Assembly: GCA_001692895.1 (NCBI GenBank)
Contig: KV748199.1
Coordinates: forward strand, 1,550,001 to 1,614,000
DNA: 64,000 bases
From: Cenococcum geophilum 1.58
Taxonomy: Eukaryota; Ascomycota; Dothideomycetes; Gloniales; Gloniaceae
Reading direction: 5' to 3'
In this document: piece after piece, positions 1 to 10,581 of the stretch
Numbering within the stretch: the first letter of the stretch is position 1
How the letters are laid out: each line of letters starts with the position of its first letter
Position numbers and translations under genes: made by a program
Notes under the pieces: model-generated
What the model was told of the DNA's origin: nothing
The model's input: only the letters and a program-made list of their open reading frames with translations
Databases searched by the model: none

Positions 1-585
1 TAATTATATAGCCTTATTCTCTTTATAGATTAATCTTTATATAAATTTTCCTAACGTATAAACTTATAATTAACAATATTATTATATATATATTAATTTT
101 TTACTATACTTTATTAAGCATTAAAACCGGGCTTAGTAGGGAGCTTATTAGTATAAGATTTACTAGCTATATACTATTTAGGGTATAGGCCATTATAGAG
201 CGCTAATTAAATACTTCCTGCTATTAATATACTTACTCTAGTTTAGAAGCTACCTATAAAAACTATATATCTATTACCTAATACTATACTTAACTAAGAA
301 AATAAAGGAAAGTAATATATCACTATTAGAAGGAAGTTAAAGCTTAAAGGCAAGCCTAAGTAAATAGTTTTTAACGCCTTATATCTATAAAGCTATTTTA
401 GTATTATACGCTTCTTAATTAGTAATATACCAGTAAAAGCACGTAAAGGAGGCTCGCGATATATTTACTTAGGTAATTAAAAAAGATATTCTTAAGAGTT
501 TTTACTTATTAATATTAGCTTTTATACTTTCTATACCTTATATACTTAGGTATAAACATCTAGTCTTCTTTATAAATTTAATTAT
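1..585. other. AT-rich RIP-degraded sequence, no gene
   Basis: The stretch is TA-rich with stop codons in every frame, and I see no gene. Positions about 111-200 match a dispersed repeat (called R here) that is much better preserved at 30478-30590. The two share the string GGTAGGGAGCTTATTAG apart from C/T and G/A changes, which is what RIP produces. Confidence 0.7.
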
Positions 586-769
586 TGTTATAGCACCGTA
601 ACGGATCTAGTTAGGGGGCTCGCTTAAGCCTTAGTATATGTATATAGACGTGTCCTTTTCCACCTTCTGCTCCTCATCTTAATATCCGGGTCTATAGATA
701 TTCCAATTATATAGGCTTACATACGTTCTAAACGGCGCTCGTGCCTTAATTAACTAAGTTACTATAACA
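586..769 (+). repeat. 5' LTR of the TRIM-like element
   Basis: This 184 bp repeat has TG...CA ends and follows the target duplication ATTAT (581-585). It matches 1928-2111 across its full length. Confidence 0.88.
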
Positions 770-1927
770 TTATATTAAGATCCCTTAGTTAGACGTAGGC
801 TGTTATAATCTAGGTTAAGTCCTATAGTAGACGGGTAAATAGAGCCCTACACGTAGGCAAAGGGAGGAGATATACACTTCTATAACAAAGCAAGGACTAA
901 AGTCCTATAGTAGCTAGGTTGCGAGAAGCTTAGTCCCTACACCGTGTAGGCACCCTTATATTTCTTTTTATTTTATTTCAATTCTTCTATTTAATTCTCC
1001 CTATTAGACGGTAATTCTTTCTAACTATATAAGCTCGTTAACCAACCAATCGACCGACTAACTAACTAACGTGTATGCCTACCGACTAACCTATTAACCA
1101 ATCAAACGACGACTAACCGTACGTCTCCTTCGGACGCTTGCACTGTACTGCTACCTAAATAGTCCTTTTTAACTAATACTAAGCCACGTATACTGTAAGG
1201 AACGAAATCGGTTAATACTAAGACTAGTGCTATACACTAGCTGCGATAAACAACCCTAACTAATACTAAGTTGTACGAGCTTCAAGAACGAAATTACTAG
1301 GACTACCGACGCTAGCATCACTCTACTATTAACTACCGATCATGCCAATATGCATATAATCTATATACTAGACAATAGTAGCGCTAATACGCCTGCTACT
1401 ACGACCTAATAACAACTGTGCTAGTACGCCTACAGTCCCACCGACCGTACAATCGTGCCGTTACGCCTGCAATCCACGACTTCCGCTTACATCGTACTAC
1501 TACAACAAACAACTGTACTACCCTGCCACAGTTAACGAGACAATAATCGTGCCTCTATACCTACGATCACTCAACCAATTAATAGCCCGAGCTCTACGTT
1601 TAACCTACTATCATAAGACAACTAATAGACAAGCTCTGTGCTCGACCACTATCGTTACCGCCGCTAGTACCCTACTACTACCCAAACACAGCTGCTCCTA
1701 CCTGCAGCTAAACCTTAATTCGACCACTACTGCTCCTGCCTATAGTACCACAATTAACTCCTGCTACTACGCCCGCAGCACTATAATAGACCCTCGCTGC
1801 TCTGCCTATAGCATCTTATTAACTACTACTACCCCACCTATAGTAAATAACTATAACTATATAAGAGGTAGAAGACAAGCACCTAGGGATAAAGCTTAAG
1901 GGTAAGCTTTTTTAAAGGGGGGGGTAA

Positions 1928-2111
1928 TGTTACGGCACCGTAACGGATCTAGTTAGGGGGCTCGCTTAAGCCTTGGCATATATATATCGACGTGTCCTTT
2001 TCCACCTTCTGCTCCTTATCTTAATATCCGGGTCTATAGACATTCTAATTATATAGGCTTACATACGTTCTAAACGGCGCTCGTGCCTTGATTAACTAAG
2101 TCGCTATGACA
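1928..2111 (+). repeat. 3' LTR of the TRIM-like element
   Basis: This 184 bp repeat is preceded by a G-rich polypurine tract and followed by ATTAT (2112-2116), the partner of the duplication at 581-585. Confidence 0.88.
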
Positions 2112-2392
2112 ATTATAGCTTTAACTACGCTAATATCTAGCTTTTAGCGCTTAATTAGGCTGTTAATATTCCTACCTCCTTATCTGCTTAAGTAGCCTCC
2201 TAATATATATAATAGATCTCTAAATTAATCTCTATACTACTCTCTTAGTTTAATCCTCTACTACGCCCACCTATAAGAGAAGAGGAAGCACTATATTAAT
2301 TCTATAAGCCTGTAATTATATAATACCGTCTCTAATATATTAATTTTATAGAGATATTCCTTTAGAAATAACTTGCTAGTCTATAGCTATAT
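2112..2392. other. AT-rich spacer between two LTR elements
   Basis: TA-rich sequence with no open frame. I see nothing recognisable between the TRIM-like element and the next LTR at 2393. Confidence 0.6.
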
Positions 2393-2576
2393 TATAACCA
2401 ACTACTAGTACTACCCTAAGACAGCGTTAGTACTACCCTTATATATTTTAGATATAGTTAAAATAAGTTATAAACTTCGGAGTTACAGGGTTTACTTTTA
2501 TATATTTATACCACTTAATTTCTATAAATTTATAATAAAGTTGCTTATTTAATTCCTATACACTATAAAGCTTATA
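2393..2576 (+). repeat. 5' LTR of element C
   Basis: The sequence starts TATAACC (TGTAACC in the better-preserved relative at 57448) and ends GCTTATA (GCTTACA in that relative). It aligns with 10349-10393 joined to 17771-17909. Confidence 0.8.
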
Positions 2577-2901
2577 GTTATAAGCCCGGCCTACCTACCG
2601 TACTATATCCAATTTAATGTATTCTACCAGTTAGTAGGACACCCTAATTAGTAGGACACCCTAAAAACCACTAAAAATCGGAAAAACTGCACATTAATAT
2701 CTTAATAATGGCTTAATAATAAATTCCGAAATTTTATAATTAGCCTTTTATGCCTATATTAAGACTTTTAATAAAATTCTAGCGTAATAAGCCTGGCCGT
2801 TATTAAGATATTAGGTTTTAGCCCCTAATTTTAGGCTAAATTGCGATATCTCTAGAGCTACTTAATAGATTACTTTTTAAATCTAATAAGAGGTTTAAAA
2901 C

Positions 2902-3120
2902 TGTTTATATCAACTTAATAATATAAGTAAGTTATATCCCGGGGCACGAAATACGTATAGTATCGTATACTCTTTAGGATAGTAGTAACTGTCAATTCTA
3001 TTAAGGTAGACTACGTAGTCTATATACTAACGCGCCTCCCCCTAATTAGTCAGCACCTAAGTAGTTGGTGCACCAAACGCGTAACCACGCGTTTAGTATA
3101 CCACGTGCTGTAATTATACA
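2902..3120 (-). repeat. 3' LTR of copia-1
   Basis: This 219 bp LTR is the downstream one with respect to the minus-strand coding direction. AAAAC precedes it at 2897-2901. Confidence 0.9.
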
Positions 3121-6100
3121 CTGGCAGTACTTGGAAATGACTTAATTATATCTAACCTCCGTAATCGCTTTAATAGAGCCGTAAAACACAAAAGAAATAC
3201 ATAGGAAATCCCTCCCGAGGTGCCTTCTGGGCTGCCTTCCAAACGGTGCTCTAAGCTGGTCGTAAGTCCTACTTACGGTCCGTAAAGTAGACCGTACGGC
3301 CTTCCAACGGGCCATAAATAAACCATAAGTGCTCCATTAGTCTCGTTCCACCCATTCTATAACCCTTAGGTTAAGCTTATTTGTGTCGATTAGGGTTTTA
3401 AGAGCTTAGCACGGCTTTACCTTAGTTATAGCGTCTGCTAGGTTGTCTTCGGTGCTAATCCATTTAACCTCCGTAATCTCACGTCGTTTATAGGCCTAAT
3501 GTAAGCACATTAGGTCAACCATAAGCCTCTTCTCCTATATCGTACCTAGTTTAACTAGGCAGTCGTAGAGGGACTTTAAATCGGTGTATAAAACTAGGGG
3601 TAGCTACTCCAATTATAGAATCTTCTAGATTATTAATTTAATTACGGCTGCTATATTAAAGCTATAGGCTAGTGCATATAGTTTAGAAGCTAGTACGCTG
3701 CGGGTTACTCGTTTACATTTAATTAAAGACTAATACAGTATATTTGCGTCCTAATTATGGTCCGTAAGTACAATTACAAAGCCGATTTGCGATAATAGGT
3801 CCCTATTATTAGTAAAGGAGGCGTCCGTAAATACCATTACGCTAAGGGAATTTAGGTCCAGTGGTACAAAAGTAAGTCCTCTTATTACATTGTTAATTTG
3901 CCACTGAATACGCTTATTTAGCTACTTAATATCTTCCTCTTATAGATCTATTACCTAGGCCGTAAAGGATAAGTCGTAGGCAGATTTAGGTTAACAGACT
4001 ATAGTAATATAGGCGCCTCTTATACGCTGTGCGACGTATTAGTCCTTTGTATTTATAGTCTTATAGGTCTCTCCGCGGGAACTAGTAAGGTCTATAGGCT
4101 TTACTATAATAAGCCTTAGGTTTTAAGTTTGGCGTTCCTAAGTTAACTAGATTAGGTTGCCCTTTTATATAATTAAGCCTTTATTAAACTTAACTAGGGT
4201 CTACTTAGTTAACTACTTTTATAGCTTTACTAGGAACTTAGCCTTTTATAATTTATTCTCTTTGGCGTCCGTAAAAGTCTAGTCCGCTATAAAGAGGGTA
4301 TCGTCCATTTAGAGTCTAATAATACTAAGGCTGTTTAATAGTATATATAGAAGGCAGGGGTTATAGGTCAACTGTTCCGTTTTAAGTTTACAGACGTAAT
4401 ACTAGTGGTATGTCTTAAACTAGTAGTTTCTAGCTTCTAGCACTCTATAAAGGGGTTTTATAACTTATAAAATTGTTCCTAGTTATAAGTTAAGCTTAAG
4501 GGGTAGTTATATAAAAATGTCCCTACTTAGGTAGGTATTAGATTATACGTAGGCTTATAAGATATCCTATAAGTAGAGGGCTATAGGCTTAGTTTGCTAT
4601 AGTTTAGGCGTAAGTATAAGTATAATCCGTTAACTAACTCGTTAAATTATAGGCGATTGCATAAGAACTAAGCCCTTTCCCTAGTTGTTATAGGCTTGTA
4701 TAATAAGCCTTAACTTCTTAAAGGCTTTATTAGTACTAGGGTGCTTAATCTTGTTAACGAAGCGTAAGTTAAATATATAGACGCCTTATAGAACGTCTTT
4801 CTCCGTTATAACCGCAAAGACGCCCTTCTTAAGTAGTCCATTAATCTCTTTACATTATAAATCCGTAAAAGGGGTTTCCTATACCAGAACTAATATATCT
4901 ATAGGCGGAGATTACTTTACGGATGTGCCTGCAGAAGTCAGGTGGTTCTCTATTACGGGGTTCTCTGTTATAGGGTGCTTTTAGGAGCGTCCTTAGCCAC
5001 GCTTTATAGTAGGTTTAGTAGGTTTATGGGGGACTTCTAGAGTAGGTAGGGGTGTTTCTAGTTTATCTAGTTCGGCAGGTACTTCCAGTTTATCTGGTTC
5101 GACGGCATAGGTATTTTCGGACCGAAAATAGGGTTTTACGGACGTGCTTCTAAAGTTGGTCGGTCTACTAGGGAGTTATATACAACACGTTTCGTCTTCT
5201 ATAGCCAGTAAACGGTAAGGTCCAGTCTAATTGCCGCTCTTACGCCATATAAGGACTTTAGAATTAAGCGGGAGGTTATAAACTAAAGTTATATTAGGTC
5301 CATTGCGGTAATATAAAGCGCTGTTAACGGCTTATTTAGCCTGTAATTTAACTATTTCAGCCATTGCCTTCCGTATTACAGCTGCTCGTTCCGTAATAGA
5401 CGGGGCAGCAGGGTCTAGGTTGCTTATCCTTAGGTAGACTCTATAAACCAAAAGGGTAGGTACTAGTCCGTTAGGGCCAGCGGTGTCATTAACGGCTTTT
5501 ATGGCCATCTGTAAAGCCAGTTCCTTTTAGATATCCTTACACTCGTCCGTAATAATCTGGTAAGCTCTCCATAGGGCTAAGTAAGCTTGCTTAACAAGCC
5601 TAATAAACTAGTGCGCCTTAACTAGAACGGCTTTTGTTAAAATAGCCATGGCTATAGCATACTATTGGAATTCCTTACTAATAAAGTTCCTACTAGCGTC
5701 GTGGGTAATATACTTAGGAGGTCTAAGGTATATATTAATCCAGCAGGTCTGTAAAATGTCCTAAGTATATTTTGCGGATATATTTTGCAACTAACGGGTA
5801 GCTTAATAGCGGGTTGCCTCGTTAATTATATATAATACTAGACTGCCATTAATATACATAATGTCTACGTATACTAAGTAGTTAAAGTTAAGGTCCTTAT
5901 AAAGGGTAAACTTACATCTGCTTAGGGAATATCCATATTTCTAGCAAAAAGAGTAGTATTTAGTTAGGTAGTCGATTGCCTTCCTATCGACGTTGTTATA
6001 TCTAGAGCGTTTAAGGACTCTATATAGCTTTTCGGCTAATAGGTNGCCNAANCGGCGGTNCAGNCGGTGGATNTCNGTACTNGTAAGGTAGCACGGGTTA

Positions 6101-8731
6101 TAGTTAAAAGATTCCTAAATATAGGTCCGTAAAGTCTCTCCCTATATAAGGAACGGGTGTCCAAATCATCATATAATTGGTAGGGTGACATGCTTACTTC
6201 CTAGGGTAGTTATGGGGCCAATTACGGTGTCCGTAACATTATTATAGTAAACTTATAACCTATTTATATCCGCAAGATAGAGTAGAAAAGGGGTGTCCGC
6301 TTTTACTACGTGGAAGTTAACTAGGCTAATTAGGGTCTTAACTGCCACTAATCCAATTAATATGGTTAAGCTAATGCCAAATTAGACGTTTACGGCCCCA
6401 GTTTACATAGTATCAATGTCCGTATTATCATTTATAGTGGTCTTATATATAAGGTATTATCCGTAACCTATAGTAGATTTCTTAGAGGCACCTATATTAA
6501 TTATAACGCCGTAGAATTCTTTAGGGGTATAGCGTTTAGTAGTGATATATGCAAATGGGTCCTGTTCGCGGTTTGTAATGTCCATAACGGGTCTAACGGG
6601 TATGTTTACGGGCTGGTTTTTGGGTGCAATTAAGTATATAAAGGAGCGGTCAGCTAATACGGTCGTAATATTAAAGGCTTGGCTGTCCGTAAAAGGTCTA
6701 AAAGTAGTTAGGAACGTCTCTAAGGTCTCTTATTCCTAAGTATCTAAGTTAAAGTTAATTATAAGGGCTTCTATTAACTTATTAGGAGGCTCTTCCGCTT
6801 CCTCTCCTTTGTATTCCAAAATGAACTAGTTAATATAGTTATTAAATTTCTTCCTAGACTTGGCACGTTCTTCCTAGGTATGCCTTATAAACTAATATCC
6901 TTCCTTACCGCACACAAAGCACTTTTGGCTAGTTTATCTATAGGGGTATACTTTTATATAGAAGTTGCTACAGGGGTTACGGGTAGGACCTGGTCGATGC
7001 GGGTGCTACTAGTAGTAGCGGCGGTCCGTAAAGTAGGCGTCTAAGTCAGTTTGCGGGTTTTACAGGTCTATAATAAAGGCTTAGGTACTATTTAGCGGGT
7101 TTAAAACTTTATACGTTACAATAGAGGACTGTAAATCGTTAATAAGACCAGCTATAGTGTCTATAGGCTTATAGCAGGCATATTTATAGGGTTCTACTTC
7201 CTAATAAGCTATAATAAGCTTATTATATAAGAAGTCGTCTATTTAAAGCTTAATATTAAGGCCGTACTATAGGTGCCGGAGGTCTTTAATAAGAATTTGC
7301 AGGCACTCTATAGTTAACTTTTCGGTATTTTTATTAATTACGGTCCGTAACTTAATCGCATTCCATTGGGTAAGGATATCACGCCTATATTTTAGCCCTT
7401 TAAAGTAGTTATATGTAGCTTTATATAGCTTATTAAAGGAGACACTAAAGGGGTTACTCTTAAGGTTAGTGTAGTAGTAGTTAAGGGCTAGGCCGCGCAG
7501 TATAGTGGAATAGGCTTGGCTAAATTCCTATTTAGAAATATTAGCCTTCCGACAGAGGTCCGTAAAGATAGTGAGTTTAAAGTTAAAGTTATCGTTTTCA
7601 CCACTATACTTGGATTCGTCGGTATAGAGCTTAGCTAAGTTAGCTAGTTCCTTGCCGTAGGTCTTTACTTAAGTGGGTTATAGATCTGTGACTTAGGCGG
7701 TCTACAGATCTATAGCTTAGGCAATAGGAGGGTTTTAGTCCATATTTTAGTTTGCGGGGGTATTATAGTCCGTAATTTAGGTTACGGGGGTATTACGGTC
7801 CGTAACTTAAGTACTAGGTATGCTTTAGCCCGTAAGATTAATTCTAAAATCGCTTAGGTTTATAGGACAAATTTGGTTAAGTAGGTTAGGTATAAGGCTA
7901 GCAATACTATTAAGTTTAGGAGAAGTAAAGAGTTTATTAGTGACTTTGACCTAGTCTAGGATTTCCTCTTTAGTCTATTCCGTTTGGTCCTCCTCCTATA
8001 TTATGTTATATAAGGACTATATAATAGTAACTTATTTATCCTTTTTAACCTATATACCTTAGTGACGTAAAAGGGTTTATAGGTTATAAATAGCAATAAG
8101 GTTATAAGTCTTAAGAATATCTTCCGTAAAGTCCGCAAAGTCTTCTTTATATTGCTTCTATAGGTCGTTATTTATAAGCTTAAAATATCTGTATTTAAGG
8201 ATTTTGTAGTTAATATAGTTATTAACGTCAGCTATAGATATAAGGTTAACTCCTTATTTCTATTTCTCTCGACCTTTATTAATCTGCTTGCTTATATCTG
8301 CTATACTATATAGTATAGTACGTAGCGGGTAGTAGTAGCTTGTAACGGGTGAGGGAGGTCTTATAACGGTTTATAAAATTAATTAAAGGGTCCGTAATAG
8401 TTTAAGAGGTCTTATAATAGTCTGTAACGGCGATTAATAGGTCTATAATAGTTTATAGGGGGGCAGGGGGTTTCCGTAAAAGGTCTAGAGGGGTTTAAGG
8501 TTTAAGGGGTTAAGGATAGAGGGTTCTGTAAGGGTTTGTATTCGCGTCTATAAACTTCTAGTAAACTGTACTAAGACTTAAATAAGTATATAGAGTTAGT
8601 AATAGTTCCGTAATCCCTGGCTTTTAACCTTCTAGTAGGTTATACTAGGAGTCTAAACGGGTAGTTGTTGTCGTGTATCGCTTGGGGGGAGGTGTTAAGT
8701 AATTACTAATCTGTGCGCGCTCACTAATTAG
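3121..8731 (-). pseudogene. Degraded copia gag-pol polyprotein
   Basis: No long frame survives because of dense TAA/TAG codons, but several signatures read through on the minus strand. A gag zinc knuckle appears as KCFVCGKEGY followed by HT (about 6885-6930). The reverse-transcriptase catalytic region reads MDDTLFIAD (about 4275-4305), equivalent to the [YVM]-x-DD box of copia RT. The RNase H end reads NLADAITK (about 3400-3440). The order gag, then RT, then RNase H fits Ty1/copia. Several ambiguous bases (N) lie at 6046-6082. The copy cannot encode a working polyprotein. Confidence 0.85.
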
Positions 8732-8950
8732 TGTTTATATTAACTTAATAATATAAGTAAGTCATATCCCGGGGCATGAAATACGTATAGTATTGTATGC
8801 TCTTTAGGATAGTGGTAACTGTCGATTCTATTAAGGTAGACTACGTGGTCTATATACTGACGCGCCTCCCCCTAATTAGTTAGTACCTAAGTAGTTGGTG
8901 TACTAAACGCGTAACCACGCGTTTAGTGTACTACGTGCTATAATTATACA
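8732..8950 (-). repeat. 5' LTR of copia-1
   Basis: This 219 bp LTR is followed by the duplication AAAAC at 8951-8955. In the coding direction the bases directly after it are CTAATTAGTG, also found directly after the 5' LTR of copia-2, which is consistent with a shared primer-binding site. Confidence 0.9.
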
Positions 8951-9094
8951 AAAACAGGTATAAAAGGCTAATTATAAAATTTCGGAATTTATTATTAAGC
9001 CATTATTAAGATATTTATGTGCAGTTTTTCCGATTTTTAGTAGTTTTTAGGGTGTCCTACTAACTGGGGTGTCCTATTAACTGGTGGAACACGT

Positions 9095-10348
9095 TATATA
9101 TTTAGCGCTTACTAAGCAATTAATCTACTACCTTATTTAAGAAGTTACTACTTCTTTTACCTTTATAAGTATTTTAAGCTTCTTCTAGGTACCGCTATTA
9201 TACTTATAATTACCTTTATTTACTAAATAGACGGATAATTAAATATTAATTAAACTAAACTAAACCGTATAAACCCGACTATATAAACCCTAACCTCCTT
9301 TAACCTAGATATATAACTATTTAATAAAGTTAACCTACCTACTATAGCGTAATAACCTTATATAGCGTCTAAATAAGAGCCTAGCTAGTGTAATAGCCTA
9401 AGTATAAAGCTAAAGCGAGATACTAGAGTATAAAGCTAGAGTAAGATACTAGAGTACGAAGCTAGAGTAGAAGCTAGCTTAGATATACTAATAGTAAGAA
9501 ATAATAATACTAGATAGATATAAGAAAGGCACTAAATAACTATTTAAATAACTAGCTAGTAAACACTAGAGCCTTAATATAGGCCTATTACTAAATTAAA
9601 TTAAGGCCTCCTAGAGAGATACTAATACTATAATTAGTCGTAGCTATTACACTATAAACGCCTTTTGCTATAACCAGTCGCAGCTATTACACTATAGACG
9701 CCCTTCTAAAACACTAGCCTATATTAGCACTAGTTATAATAACTATAACGTTACTAAATTTAACGTCTTAACGTCACTAAATATAACGTTTTAACGTTAC
9801 TAGAGTCACTAAATAACTATATTTATCTTCTATAATAATAGCAGCGTTTATTTTCTGTAATAGTAGCGTTTAAAGCACAGCTTAAAGATCTACCTTAATT
9901 ACAGCTTATATAACTATAGCTTAAATAACTACCTTAAACATAGATTAAATATCTACCTTAACTATAAATTAAAGGGATCTACCGCGAGCACGGATTAATT
10001 AACTGCCTTAAATATAGATTAAAATAGTATCCTCTAAATTAAACGATTTAGAAGAGCTTTCTATAAAGGACGCTAAATAGTTACTAACTCCTAAACAGCT
10101 TATATCGGCACTAGTTACGACAACCACAATATTACTAAATTTAACGTCTTAACGTCACTAAACTTGACGTCTTAATATTACTAGTTGCGATAATTATAAC
10201 GTTACTAGAGCATTAATATCGGCCTATTAGCGAATTAAATTAAGCTTTACTATTCCTAATTTATATTAAAATTTCCTATCTTTAGTATAGTTTTTACCTT
10301 TATTTTATTTTCTATAGCTTTAACTATACTATTAAATCTAGGGGGGTA
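9095..10348 (+). other. Interior of element C, non-coding
   Basis: AT-rich with no open frames. It contains short imperfect tandem repeats: about 21 bp units built on GCTAGAGTAAGATACTAGAG near 9411-9476, a duplicated block around AGCTATTACACTATA near 9645-9705, and repeated TTAACGTC motifs near 9760-9800 and 10140-10190. A purine tract at 10338-10346 ends it directly before the 3' LTR. Confidence 0.6.
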
Positions 10349-10393
10349 TATAACCGACTACCGATACTACCCTAAGATAGCGTTAGTACTACC

Positions 10394-10581
10394 TATTAGG
10401 AATAAGGCAATTTGCCGTCACGTGATGGCAAGTTGCCATCACGTGTCGCCGCGGCACTAGCGTGGCGAGGAGCTTTAAGCTCCTCGCCCTTCCTTATTCT
10501 AATTAATAAGCTTTATTAACCAACATCACTATAACCCTACTTAAGTAGTCGTTATTAGTAAGTTACCCTATGTAACTAACA
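10394..10581 (+). repeat. 5' LTR of copia-2
   Basis: This 188 bp repeat contains a GC-rich core with the palindrome GAGGAGCTTTAAGCTCCTC near 10468-10488. The target duplication CTACC precedes it. Confidence 0.88.

Larger units (their letters stand above)
586..2111 (+). mobile_element. Short non-autonomous LTR retrotransposon (TRIM-like), both ends intact
   Basis: Two 184 bp direct repeats (586-769 and 1928-2111) both start TGTTA and end TATAACA or TATGACA. The element is flanked by the 5 bp duplication ATTAT at 581-585 and 2112-2116. A purine tract (AAAGGGGGGGGTAA) lies directly before the second repeat, as a plus-strand polypurine tract should, so the element is read on the plus strand. The 1158 bp interior has no gag, protease, integrase or reverse transcriptase. 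Its only sizeable open frame (1549-1899) is a low-complexity Thr/Ser/Tyr/Leu run that I do not regard as a gene. Size and content fit a TRIM-type element mobilised in trans. The two LTRs differ mainly by C/T and G/A, consistent with RIP. Confidence 0.88.
2902..8950 (-). mobile_element. Ty1/copia LTR retrotransposon, copia-1, minus orientation
   Basis: Two 219 bp LTRs (2902-3120 and 8732-8950) start TGTTTATAT and end ATTATACA. The 5 bp duplication AAAAC lies at 2897-2901 and 8951-8955. Minus-strand coding remnants run gag at right to RNase H at left, which is copia order. The element is 6.05 kb, normal for copia, and inserted into the TIR element. LTR differences are nearly all C/T or G/A. Confidence 0.92.
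2617..9094. mobile_element. TIR DNA transposon derivative (MITE-like), split by a copia element
   Basis: Inverted arms of about 140 bp (2617-2757 and 8956-9094) read inward as ACGTGTTCCACCAGTT then TAGGACACCC, apart from RIP-type differences. TA dinucleotides flank both outer ends (2615-2616 and 9095-9096), as for Tc1/mariner or Fot1-type insertion. Without the copia insertion the element is about 424 bp and holds no transposase, so it is a MITE or internally deleted copy. The superfamily assignment rests only on the TA target and the TIR style. Confidence 0.75.

Noticed and set aside
1549..1899. 116-codon frame in the TRIM-like element as a gene
   Set aside because: Composition is repetitive Thr/Ser/Tyr/Leu from CTA/ACT runs and it has no known domain.
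6046..6082. Assembly gap at the cluster of N
   Set aside because: Single ambiguous bases are scattered among called bases and the surrounding copia sequence continues, so this is local ambiguity rather than a gap.
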